Assembly: GCA_964438205.1 (NCBI GenBank)
Contig: CAYTJQ010000003.1
Location: 1 to 64,000, forward strand
Length of the DNA stretch: 64,000 nucleotides
Reading direction: 5' to 3'
Source of the DNA: Pseudohaliea sp964438205
GTDB lineage: Bacteria; Pseudomonadota; Gammaproteobacteria; Pseudomonadales; Halieaceae
The notes beneath the pieces were generated by a model. The model made no database searches. It was not told where the DNA came from and was given only the letters and a program-made list of their open reading frames with translations. The translations under genes and the position numbers were made by a program. Shown here in pieces: positions 26,801 through 35,961 of this stretch (its first letter is position 1; each line of letters begins with the position of its first letter).

Positions 26801-29262
26801 CCGCGCACACGGCCTTCTCGCTGCTCGAGAACCTCGGCAAGCCGGTGGTGGCGGCGGTCAACGGCCCGGCCCTCGGCGGCGGCTGCGAGCTCATGCTCGC
26901 CTGCGCCTGCGTGGTCGCGGACCGGCACGCGCGCTTCGGCCAGCCGGAGATCAACCTGAACCTGCTGCCGGGCTACGGCGGCACGCAGCGCCTGACCCGG
27001 CGCCTCTACCAGCGCCGCGGCGAAGAGGGCCTGCTCGAGGCCGTGCGCCTGATCGCCTCCGGCCGGGCCCTGGACGCGCAGGAAGCCGAGACCGCCGGCC
27101 TCGTCGACGTCGTCGTCGAGCGCCGGGGGCCGGTGGAGGCCGCCATGGCACTCGTGCGCGAGTACCTCGAGGGCGGCGGCCTGCTCGCGGCGGCCATGGA
27201 ACGCCACGCCGCGTATCTCGCCGCGCGCGAGGAAAAGCTCCCCTACGACGACAGCCTGCTCGAGGACCCGCGCCTGGCACCGACGATCGCGCAGCTGCGC
27301 GCCGGCGGCCGCGGCCACTGCCTGGACCGCATCGTCGACGCCATCGGCTTCGGCGCCCGCGAGGGCCAGGCCGCGGGGCTCAAGCACGAGGCGCGGCTGT
27401 TCGCCGAGGCGGTCTGCGATCCGGCGTCCGGCCCGGTGGGCATCAGCGCCTTCCTCGAGCGCCGCAGCGCACCGCTGCCGCTCAAGTACAACCCGGTGGC
27501 GCCGGACGCGGACACCGCGGCGCGGGCGGAGCTCGAGGCCGCGGGCAAGCTGCTGCCTCTCGACGCCCCCTTCTACCCCGGCGTGACCCCGCTGCCGCCG
27601 TACCAGTACGGCATGGGCGTCGCGCGCAGCGCCGTCGACGGTGCGCCGGCGCACGGTGACCCGGAAGTGGCCGAGAAGCTGCTGGTCTTCCCGACGCCGA
27701 AACCCGGCCCCAACGAAGCGCTCGTCTACGTGCTCGCCTCGGAGATGAACTTCAACGATATCTGGGCCATCACCGGTATCCCGGTGTCACCGTTCGATGC
27801 CCGGGACGCCGATGTGCAGGTCACCGGCTCCGGCGGCGTCGCCCTGATCGCCCAGCTCGGCGAGGAGCTGGTGCGCGAAGGTCGCCTCGCCGTGGGCGAC
27901 CTGGTGACCATCTATTCGGGGCAGAGCGAGCTGCTGTCGCCGGACCAGGGTCTCGACCCGATGGCGGCGGATTTCCGCATCCAGGGCTACGAGCGCAACG
28001 ACGGCAGCCACGCCCAGTTCCTCGTGGTACAGGGGCCGCAGCTGCACAAGAAGCTGCCGACGCTCACCATCGAGGAGGCCGGCTCCTACGGTCTCACCCA
28101 GGGCACGATCCACCGCGCCCTGTTCACGACCCTGGACATCCAGCCGGGTCGCCGCCTGTTCGTCGAGGGCGCGGCCACGGGCACCGGCCTCGACTGCCTG
28201 CGCACGGCGCGGCAGACCGGGCTGTCCGTGGTCGGCATGGTCTCCTCCGACGAGCGCGGCGAGCGCGTCCGCGCCTTCGGCGGCGAACCGGTGAACCGGC
28301 GCGACGAGCGCTGGGCCGGCTGCTTTACCCCGGTGCCGGACGACCCCGCGGGCTGGGACGCCTGGGAGAAAGCCGGCGAGCCGTTCGTGGACTTCGTGCG
28401 CGGCGCCGCCGGCGGCGACATCGACTACGTGGTCTCCCACGCCGGCGAGAACGCCTTCCCCCGCTCCTTCCAGGCGCTCGGGGAAAACGGCGTGCTCACC
28501 TTCTACGGTGCGTCCTCGGGCTACCGCTTCTCGTTCATGGGCAAGCGCGGCGCCTCGACGCCGGCGGCCATGTTCGAGCGCGCCGGCCTGCGCGCCGGCA
28601 ACACGCTGCTGGTGGTCTACGGCCCCGGCGCGGAGGACGGCATCGTCGACCCGGTGGCCATCGAGGCCATCGAGGTGGGCTGCAGCCTGGGCGCCCAGGT
28701 GGCCGTGCTCGCCGACACCGTATCGCAGCGGGAGTTCGTGACCTCCCTCGGTTTCGGCACCCGTCTCACGGGCGTGGTCAGCATCGACGCCATCGCCCGC
28801 CGCCTCGGCGACGAGTTCGACCCGCCGGGGCCCTTCCCGGTGCTGCCGGACGCGTTCAACGAATCCGCGGAGTTCAAAGAAGCGGTGCGCCGCTTCTCCG
28901 ATCGCACGCTCAAGCCCATCGGCTCGGCGGTTGCGCCGTTCCTGCGCAATACGCTGGACAAGCGCGGCCTGCCGGACGTGGTCTTCGANNNNNNNNNNNN
29001 NNNNNNNNNNNNNNNNNNNNNNNNNNNNNNNNNNNNNNNNNNNNNNNNNNNNNNNNNNNNNNNNNNNNNNNNNNNNNNNNNNNNNNNNGCCATGTGGGAG
29101 AACCGCCACGCCGGCGCCAACTACGTCGCCGTCCACGGCCTGCCGCGGGCGGGCCTGAAGACCCGGGACGAGCTGTACCGCGCCTGGGCCATCCGCGAGG
29201 CGGAAAAACGGGGCGAGACCCTGCAACACATCGATACGGGATCGGCAGGAGCACTGCGATGA
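23870..29262 (+). CDS. pcs: Propionyl-CoA synthase: acyl-CoA synthetase + enoyl-CoA hydratase + enoyl-CoA reductase fusion
   Basis: A giant enzyme converting 3-hydroxypropionate, ATP, CoA and NADPH to propionyl-CoA, known from the Chloroflexus 3-hydroxypropionate bi-cycle. Domains (55-base duplicate at the 24957-25056 gap merged): acyl-CoA synthetase about 1-830, with YTSGSTGKPKG at 408, YWATEHGG at 557 and catalytic K784 in RSGKYM; crotonase-fold hydratase about 850-1150, with GGGCE and PE glutamates near 950 and 975; MDR-type reductase about 1200 to end, with GAATGTG near 1382. Start GTG 23870 follows GAGGGGG. The second gap (28989-29088) removes reductase sequence. About 1,712 codons are readable; the Chloroflexus enzyme has about 1,820 residues. 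Confidence 0.92.
24957..25056. other. Assembly gap (100 N) flanked by exact 55-base duplicate, inside pcs
   Basis: A run of exactly 100 N. Bases 24902-24956 and 25057-25111 are identical over 55 bases, after which the sequence goes on in frame. The displacement is 155 bases; removing it joins the two reading frames of pcs. A 55-base exact contig overlap equals a common assembler k-mer size. No biological interruption is needed. Confidence 0.95.
28989..29088. other. Assembly gap (100 N) with no flanking overlap, inside pcs reductase domain
   Basis: A run of exactly 100 N. The flanks share no repeat, so real sequence is missing. The reading frame on both sides matches the 100-N spacing by chance or design. 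The downstream side restarts at MWENRHAGANYV, a block near the C-terminus of propionyl-CoA synthases. By length, roughly 110 residues may be absent. Confidence 0.9.
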
Positions 29263-32200
29263 ACGACACGACAGCAGCAACCGGCAGCACCGCAGGGACC
29301 CGCCTCGCGGACAAGGTCATCATCCTCACCGGCGCCGCCGGCAGCATCGGCAGCTGGATTTCCCGCAGCCTGCTGCGCGAGGGCGCAAAGGTGGTGATGA
29401 CGGGCCGCAACGCGGACAAGCTCGAGGCCTTCATGGACGAGCTCGCCGCGGAAGGCTTCGACCGCGCGGCCATGGCACCGGCCCTCGGCGACACCGCCGA
29501 TCCGCAGGTCTGCCGCGACATCGTCGCCACCGCCCTCGAGCACTTCGGCCGCATCGACGTGCTGGTGAACAACGCCGGCGCCGCCGGGCCGCGGCGCACG
29601 TTGCGGGAAATCCCTTTCAGCGAGGCGGAGATGCGCGCCCGCGGCGACGACCAGACCATGCTCGATTCGGCCATGAACCTACTCGCCGCGCCCTGGAACA
29701 TGGCCCGGGCCGTGGTTCCCCACATGGCCGAGTGCGGTTCCATCGTGAACGTCTCGACGATCTTTTCGCGCACGCACTACTACGGGCGCATCCCCTACAC
29801 GGTCCCGAAGAGCGGCCTCAACGCGCTCTCCCACGGCCTCGCCCTGGAGCTCGGCGACGAGCGCGGCATCCGCGTGAACACGGTCTTTCCCGGGCCCATC
29901 GAATCCGAGCGTATCGACAACGTGTTCGCCAACATGGACGCGCTGCAGGGCGCCGAGCCGGGGAGCACCTCGAAGGAGTTCCGCGACCTGATGATCGCGC
30001 GCCGCCCCGGCCCCGACGGCGAACTCGAATACCGCTACCCGACGCCCGCGGATGTCGCCTCGACCATCACCTACCTGTCGACGGGAGAATCGGCGTCGCT
30101 GTCCGGCCACGCCTTCGAGGTCACCAACGGCATGCAGGTACCGGCGCAGAGCCGCGCCAAGCTCGTGTCCTGGCCGGACAAGCGCCTCGAGGATCTCACC
30201 GGGCAGGTCGTGTTCATCCTCGGCGGCAGCGAGTACGAGGAGGCGCTGGTCTTCGCCGAGCGCCACCTGGTCAGCGGCGCCCGCGTCGTCCTCGCCTTCC
30301 GCACCCTCGAGGCCCTCGGCTATGCCCGCTCGCTCACGGCCTCCCGCGGCCTCGACCAGCTGCACCTGCTGCACCTGGAGCCGCTGCGCGGTGAATCCGC
30401 GGACCGCTGCTTCGACTACATCCGCGACCACTTCGGCCGCCTGGACGCCGTGGTGGTGCTGCCGCGCTCCGGCAACGGTGTGCACGGTTACTCCCTGGTC
30501 ACCGCCGGTGACGAGGACGTGGCGGACTTCGTCCGCGACGAGATCGTCTCACCGGTGGCCTTTGCCAAGGCCCTGGCCAACAACCTGGACCGCTGGGGCA
30601 CGATCACCGAAGCGCCGGCGCTGACCTACGTCACCAACCCGAGCGACGGCCACGGCAACTACCTGAACGAGATCAAGCGCGCCGCCATCGAGGCGCTCCT
30701 GCGCACCTGGCGCCACGAGGATTCGCAGCAGAAGAAGAAGGGCGAACGCTGCTGGTCGGTACTGCCGAACCAGCTCGTGCGCTACGACAACCAGGAGGAG
30801 GACAACCTCACCTTCTCGGCGGACTGGGCGGCGACGCTCACCAACCGCGTGCGGCGCATGGACCCGATCAATCTCTGGGTGCCGAAGAGCATCAAGCGCG
30901 CCACCGGCAAGGGCAGCATGCCCGCGGCGATCCAGCGCGTGCTCCCGGGCCTGCACAAGGGCAAGACCGCGGTCATCACCGGCGGCAGCCTGGGTATCGG
31001 CCTGCAGCTCGGCCGCTTCCTCGCCATCGCCGGTGCGCGGGTCCTGCTCTCGGCGCGGAGCGAGCCCAAGCTTCGGGAGGCGCGGGACGAGATCGTGGAG
31101 GAGCTGCGCGGCATCGGCTATCCGAAGCCCCAGGAGCGGGTGCACATCCTCGCGGACATCGATGTCGGGGACGAGGCGTCGCTCGAGAAACTCTTCCAGC
31201 ACTCCATCGACCTCTTCGGCCATGTCGACTTCCTCATCAACAACGCCGGCATCTCCGGCGCCGAGGAAATGGTCGTCGACATGACCCTCGAGGCGTGGAA
31301 CCGCACCATGGACGCGAACCTCATCTCCAACTACTCGCTGATCCGCAAGTACGCGCCGCTCATGAAGGCGCGCGGGTCCGGCGTGGTCATGAACGTCTCC
31401 AGCTACTTCGGCGGCGAGAAGTACGTGGCCGTTGCCTACCCGAACCGCGCCGACTACGCGGTATCGAAGGCCGGCCAGCGGGTCCTGGCGGAAATCCTGT
31501 CGCGCCACCTCGGGCCGGAGATCCAGATCAACGCCCTGGCCCCGGGACCGGTGGACGGCGCCCGCCTGCGCGGCCTCGGCGGCGCGCCCGGCCTGTTCGA
31601 GCGCCGCGGACGCCTGGTGCTCGAGAACAAGCGTCTGAACCGCGTGCACGCCGCCGTGCTGGCAGCCCTTGCCGAGGGCATGACGCCGGAAGACCTCGCG
31701 GTGCTGGCGCAGAACGCCATCGCGGGGATCAAGCTGCCGCGCACCGCCAAGGCGCTGCCCAAGCTCTTCGTGCAGGTCGAGGAGAGCCGCGAGGGCGGCA
31801 ACTCCACGGCCTACCTGCTCAACCGCGACCTCGCCGGCAAGCTCATGGACCGGCTCACCACCGGCGGCCTGTTCCCGCCGGCGGTCGCCGAGCGCTTCCT
31901 CGAGGCCTTCGTCGACTGCCCGACGCCGTTCTTCGATGATGCCGCCGTCAAGAAGGCCGCCAAGGGCATCGAGACGGGCATCCTCAACCGCCTGCACCTG
32001 CACAAGATGCCGACGGACGAGCAGATCGGCCTGTCAACGGTGTTCCACCTCGCGGACGACATCGCCAGCGGCGAGACGTTCCACCCCTCCGGCGGTCTGA
32101 AGTTCGACCGCTCCGTGACCGAGGGCGAACTGCTGCTGCCCCCGGATCCCGAGCAGCTGGCAAAGCTCGAGGGCAAGCGGGTCGTGCTCATCGGTGATGC

Positions 32201-32897
32201 CATGCGCGAGGAGCTTACCGCCATCGGCGAGGGCTTCCTGGCCCTCGGCGTCGCCTCCCTGGCGGTGCTGACGCGCTCGAAGGAAGCGCAGGAAGACATC
32301 CAGCACGGCCTGGAGCCCAAGGCCAGCATCCCCATCGACGTGCGCGTGATCGGCGACGACCTGGAAGCGGCCCTCGACGATCTCCTGCACAACCAGGGCG
32401 GCTTCGACGTCGTCGTGAGCGCCCCCTTCGCGCGGCTGCCCTTCAACGCGCTCGCCGCCGAGAAGGGCGAGTCCTGGGACCGGGTGCTGTCGCACACGGA
32501 CTTCGCGCGGCTGGTGGAGGAGCAGCTCACGCACCACTTCCGCGTCGCCCGCCGGGCCGCGCTGGTGCCGAACTGCCAGATCGTGCTGCTCACGCCGGAC
32601 ACTTCCTTCGTCTCCTCCCGCGAGGAGTTCGCCCTGGCGCTGTTCGTGAAGAACGCCCTGCACGCCTTCACGGTGACCCTGGGCGTGGAGACGGAGCGCC
32701 TGCCGACGACGCCAGCGGTGAACCAGGTGCAGCTCACGCGGCGCGCCCGGGCCGAGGAGCCGGCGAACGAGCAGGAGCTCGAAGAAGAGATGGAGCGCCT
32801 GGTGCAGGCGGTGCTACAGTGTGCCGTACCCGCACCCAGCCCGGCGGAAAGCCGCTACCTGGCGCGGATTTTCCGCGGCAACGCCGTCACCGTCTGA
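29259..32897 (+). CDS. mcr: Bifunctional malonyl-CoA reductase (two SDR halves)
   Basis: A 1212-residue fusion of two extended short-chain dehydrogenases; the Chloroflexus enzyme has about 1,220. In that family the C-terminal half reduces malonyl-CoA to malonate semialdehyde and the N-terminal half reduces it to 3-hydroxypropionate, both with NADPH. Visible: first Rossmann loop ILTGAAGSIGSW near 21-32 with catalytic Y180/K184 (YTVPKSG); second loop VITGGSLGIG at 572 with Y733/K737 (YAVSKAG) and NNAGISG between. Beyond each core lie further SDR-like regions. ATG 29259 overlaps the pcs stop (ATGA). Its product is the substrate of Pcs. Confidence 0.93.
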   Translation: MNDTTAATGSTAGTRLADKVIILTGAAGSIGSWISRSLLREGAKVVMTGRNADKLEAFMDELAAEGFDRAAMAPALGDTADPQVCRDIVATALEHFGRIDVLVNNAGAAGPRRTLREIPFSEAEMRARGDDQTMLDSAMNLLAAPWNMARAVVPHMAECGSIVNVSTIFSRTHYYGRIPYTVPKSGLNALSHGLALELGDERGIRVNTVFPGPIESERIDNVFANMDALQGAEPGSTSKEFRDLMIARRPGPDGELEYRYPTPADVASTITYLSTGESASLSGHAFEVTNGMQVPAQSRAKLVSWPDKRLEDLTGQVVFILGGSEYEEALVFAERHLVSGARVVLAFRTLEALGYARSLTASRGLDQLHLLHLEPLRGESADRCFDYIRDHFGRLDAVVVLPRSGNGVHGYSLVTAGDEDVADFVRDEIVSPVAFAKALANNLDRWGTITEAPALTYVTNPSDGHGNYLNEIKRAAIEALLRTWRHEDSQQKKKGERCWSVLPNQLVRYDNQEEDNLTFSADWAATLTNRVRRMDPINLWVPKSIKRATGKGSMPAAIQRVLPGLHKGKTAVITGGSLGIGLQLGRFLAIAGARVLLSARSEPKLREARDEIVEELRGIGYPKPQERVHILADIDVGDEASLEKLFQHSIDLFGHVDFLINNAGISGAEEMVVDMTLEAWNRTMDANLISNYSLIRKYAPLMKARGSGVVMNVSSYFGGEKYVAVAYPNRADYAVSKAGQRVLAEILSRHLGPEIQINALAPGPVDGARLRGLGGAPGLFERRGRLVLENKRLNRVHAAVLAALAEGMTPEDLAVLAQNAIAGIKLPRTAKALPKLFVQVEESREGGNSTAYLLNRDLAGKLMDRLTTGGLFPPAVAERFLEAFVDCPTPFFDDAAVKKAAKGIETGILNRLHLHKMPTDEQIGLSTVFHLADDIASGETFHPSGGLKFDRSVTEGELLLPPDPEQLAKLEGKRVVLIGDAMREELTAIGEGFLALGVASLAVLTRSKEAQEDIQHGLEPKASIPIDVRVIGDDLEAALDDLLHNQGGFDVVVSAPFARLPFNALAAEKGESWDRVLSHTDFARLVEEQLTHHFRVARRAALVPNCQIVLLTPDTSFVSSREEFALALFVKNALHAFTVTLGVETERLPTTPAVNQVQLTRRARAEEPANEQELEEEMERLVQAVLQCAVPAPSPAESRYLARIFRGNAVTV

Positions 32898-32909
32898 GCG
32901 GAGGCACGC

Positions 32910-33374
32910 ATGCGACCCTGGCCCCTTCTCGCTGTACTGGCCCTCGGCGCCGCCACCCAGGCGGCGCCGGAGTCGGCAGACGCACAGACGGCGGCCGTGC
33001 CCGAGGACAGCCGCCAGGCCGTCGCCATGCCGCCGCTGCAGCGGGCCCTCATCCGCGAGGAGATGATCCAGCACACGGCCACGGTGCAGCAGCTCGTGGA
33101 CCTGCTGGGCAAGGGCGAACTCGCGCGGGCGGCCGAGATCGCCGAGCGTGACCTCGGCCTGTCCTCCATGGGCAAGCACGCGGCAGCGACCCGGGGCATG
33201 GGCCCCGGGCGCTTCTTCCCGCAACCCATGCGCAGCGTCGGCATCGGTATGCACGAAGCCGCCAGCACCTTCGCCGACGTCGCCCGTGAGGGCGATGCCG
33301 ACGCGGCCCTGAAGGCGCTCGCACCCGTGCTCGGCGCCTGCGTATCCTGCCACTCGGCGTACCGGCTCGAGTAA
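32910..33374 (+). CDS. Cytochrome c'-like secreted mono-haem protein
   Basis: A 154-residue protein with a signal peptide (about 1-25) and one haem c motif, CVSCH at 144-148, close to the C-terminus. A C-terminal CxxCH followed by a short Arg-containing tail, after a helical domain, is the layout of cytochrome c' and relatives, which bind small gases or carry electrons in the periplasm. Length is near the usual 130-150. It begins 12 bases after the mcr stop, with GGAGG upstream of ATG 32910, so it may be co-transcribed with pcs-mcr. A link to that pathway is not evident. Confidence 0.7.
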   Translation: MRPWPLLAVLALGAATQAAPESADAQTAAVPEDSRQAVAMPPLQRALIREEMIQHTATVQQLVDLLGKGELARAAEIAERDLGLSSMGKHAAATRGMGPGRFFPQPMRSVGIGMHEAASTFADVAREGDADAALKALAPVLGACVSCHSAYRLE

Positions 33375-33500
33375 GGCCCCTCCCGGACGGAGGTTGTTGC
33401 AAGCGCGCGTTTGCTGGTGGGGAATGCGGCGAAAAGCGCCGCAGGTCGCTGCCATCTCCGGTAACATCCCGTCCCTTGCAGCCACCCTGGGTATCCGTCC

Positions 33501-34739
33501 ATGCCGAGGAAAGCCCCCCCGGAACGACGCGACAGGCCCCGCGGCCTCACGCAGGCGAGGCGCCGGCATGCCCGGCAGGCGCCCGGTGTTGGTGAAGAAT
33601 TCCTTGGGACCGTACGGGATATGGCGGCGACCGGCGAAGGGATCGTGACGCATCCCGGTGGCCAGGTCTGCTTCGTGCCGGGCGCCTGGGCCGGTGAGCG
33701 CGGCCGGTTCCGGGTGACCGGCCACCGGGGCCGCGCGGCCCTCGGCGCCCTCGTCGCGCTGGAGACACCCTCCCCGCACCGGGTGACAGCCCCCTGTGCT
33801 CATCACGGCCACGACGAGGCCCACTGCGGCGGCTGCCCGTGGCAGTTCATGGCCTACGGCGCGCAGCTATCGGCCAAGGAGGCCCGGCTGCGAGGCGCCC
33901 TGGAGCGCCTCGGGGTCGAGGCCGCGCAGGCAGCGATCTGGGGGGCACCCGAGACCTTCGGCTACCGCAACCGGGCCCGGCTGCGCAGCGACGGCGAGCG
34001 CATCGGCTTCCTCGCCGCCGGCTCGAACCGGCTGGCCCCGATCGACGACTGCCCCGTACTCACGGCGCGCAACCGCGAGACCCTCGCGGCCCTTGGCGAC
34101 CGGCTGCCGGAGCCCGCCTGGCGGCCGCGACGCCGCGGGCCGCTCACGCTCCTGCCCATCGACGACGAGCACGGCCCGGAAGCCGTTGTGCCCGATGCCC
34201 CGCAGCCCTTCCGCCAGGGCAATAGCGCGCAGAACGCACGCATGCGCGAATGGCTGGCCGGGTCGATCGGGGACTATGCGGGGCGTGCCACCGTGGAGCT
34301 GTTCGCCGGCTCCGGTAACTTCACGGAGATAATCGCCGCGGGCGGCTGCCACCCCGTGCTGGCCGTGGACAGCGCCGGCGAGGCGCTAGCCACCCTCGAG
34401 GCCCGGGCCCTCCCCGCCGTGACCACGCGGGCCCTCGACCTCTTCGACGCGGCGGCGCCGACAGCGCTGGAGACAGCGCTCGCGCGCGCGGAACTCCTGG
34501 TGCTGGACCCACCTCGGGACGGCCTGCGCCAGCTGCCCGCCTTTATCCAGCGCGCGCCCCGGCTCACCGCCGTTCGCTATATCTCGTGCGATGTCGCCAC
34601 CTTCGCCCGCGACCTCGGCGCCCTGCTCGACGCGGGTTTTGAACTCGAAGCGGTACAGCCCCTGGACCTCTTCCCTCATACCCCCCATCTTGAACTGCTG
34701 GCGACGCTGTCTCGCAGTGACGGCAGGCTGCGGGGGTGA
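33501..34739 (+). CDS. 23S rRNA (uracil-C5)-methyltransferase, RlmD/TrmA family
   Basis: A 412-residue SAM-dependent m5U methyltransferase. The N-terminal TRAM-like domain (about 35-85) is followed by four cysteines in APCAHHGHDEAHCGGCPWQF, which hold a 4Fe-4S cluster in RlmD. The C-terminal methyltransferase has VELFAGSGNFTE, LLVLDPPRDGLRQL and the catalytic Cys in YISCDVATFARD. Substrate is probably 23S rRNA U1939, as for RlmD, but RlmC-like specificity cannot be excluded. The first 30 residues are Arg/Pro-rich and the ATG has no strong ribosome site, so the start is less sure than the domain call. Confidence 0.82.
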   Translation: MPRKAPPERRDRPRGLTQARRRHARQAPGVGEEFLGTVRDMAATGEGIVTHPGGQVCFVPGAWAGERGRFRVTGHRGRAALGALVALETPSPHRVTAPCAHHGHDEAHCGGCPWQFMAYGAQLSAKEARLRGALERLGVEAAQAAIWGAPETFGYRNRARLRSDGERIGFLAAGSNRLAPIDDCPVLTARNRETLAALGDRLPEPAWRPRRRGPLTLLPIDDEHGPEAVVPDAPQPFRQGNSAQNARMREWLAGSIGDYAGRATVELFAGSGNFTEIIAAGGCHPVLAVDSAGEALATLEARALPAVTTRALDLFDAAAPTALETALARAELLVLDPPRDGLRQLPAFIQRAPRLTAVRYISCDVATFARDLGALLDAGFELEAVQPLDLFPHTPHLELLATLSRSDGRLRG

Positions 34740-34792
34740 GCGCGCGGCGGCGCGCGGGTACCATAGGCGGGGCACGCTACACGGGAGGCAGC

Positions 34793-35880
34793 ATGCACAG
34801 CGACAACCTGCAGCTCTGGACCCACCGCCATGTCTTCGGCCAGGACCGGCGCCGGGCCGGAGAGCGGCGCACGCTGCTGGTCATCGCACTGACCGCCGCC
34901 ACCATGGTGCTCGAGATAAGCACCGGCATCCTCTTCGGCTCCATGGCCCTGCTCGCCGACGGCCTGCACATGGCCTCACACACCGTGGCGCTCGGCATCA
35001 CTGCCTTCGCCTATGTCTACGCGCGGCGCCATGCCGCCAATCCCAGCTTCAGCTTTGGCACCGGCAAGGTGAACGCGCTGGGGGGCTTTACCGGCGCCCT
35101 GCTGCTCGCCGGCTTCAGCCTGGCGATGGCCTGGGAGAGCGTGGCGCGCTTCATCGCGCCAGTCCCCATTGCCTTTGACCAGGCCATCGGCGTGGCGGTG
35201 CTCGGCCTCGTCGTGAACGGCGTTTCCGTGCTGCTGCTGGGCGAGGCTCATGATCACGGGCATGAGCAGGGGCATGGGCATGGGCATGNNNNNNNNNNNN
35301 NNNNNNNNNNNNNNNNNNNNNNNNNNNNNNNNNNNNNNNNNNNNNNNNNNNNNNNNNNNNNNNNNNNNNNNNNNNNNNNNNNNNNNNNGGGCATGGGCAT
35401 GGGCATGAGCACACGCACGGACAGGAACACACGCAAGCGCATGGCCACGACCACAACCTGCGCTCGGCCTACCTGCACGTGCTCGCGGACGCGCTGACCT
35501 CCTTGCTCGCCATCTTCGCGCTGCTCGCGGGCAAGTACCTCGGCCTCAACTGGATGGACCCGGCCATGGGCATCGTCGGCGCGCTGCTGGTCGCCCGCTG
35601 GTCCTGGGGTCTCCTGCGCGATACCAGCCATACGCTGCTCGACCGGCAGGCGACGGAGCCGCTCTGCGAGCAGCTGCGGAACGCCGTGGAGAGCCATGGC
35701 CACGACCGCATCGCGGATCTGCACCTGTGGTCCATCGGCCCGGGGCTTCATGCCGCAGAAATCACTGTCGTCACCCACGACGAGCTCTCCCCCGACGACG
35801 TCAGGGCGCGTCTTCCGGAGGCACTGCGGGTCGTTCATGCTACAGTCGAGATCCACCGCTGCCCGGCAGCTGAGGACTAG
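34793..35880 (+). CDS. dmeF: CDF-family metal exporter, DmeF-like; interrupted by assembly gap
   Basis: A cation diffusion facilitator that exports divalent metals (cobalt, nickel or iron in DmeF relatives) across the inner membrane by proton exchange. Residues 1-50 carry LWTHRHVFGQD, typical of DmeF, followed by membrane segments with the family SMALLADGLHMASH metal site. The cytoplasmic loop is His-Gly rich (HDHGHEQGHGHGH). The C-terminal half has the second metal-site helix (LADALTS) and a ferredoxin-like domain. The 100-N gap falls in the His repeat; merging the 19-base duplicate restores a 322-residue frame. ATG 34793 has GGGAGG seven bases before it. Confidence 0.85.
35289..35388. other. 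Assembly gap (100 N) inside the His repeat of dmeF
   Basis: A run of exactly 100 N. GGGCATGGGCATGGGCATG (19 bases) lies on both sides. The 6-bp repeat GGGCAT codes for Gly-His and is the likely cause of the break. Repeat number is not known. Confidence 0.95.
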
Positions 35881-35961
35881 GCGCGGTTCTCAGCCCAGCG
35901 GAGCAGTACGCACGACCGTTAGCTAGACTGGTAGTCGTCAGACTCTTCTGGAGCTACGCCC

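Noticed and set aside
25753..27654. 633-codon open frame on the minus strand
   Set aside because: It is antisense to pcs and has the Arg/Ala/Gly/Glu bias of a mirror frame.
23870..29262. Reading pcs as two broken genes (pseudogene or split operon)
   Set aside because: The 55-base duplicate around the N run explains the frame change, and the merged protein matches the known domain order.
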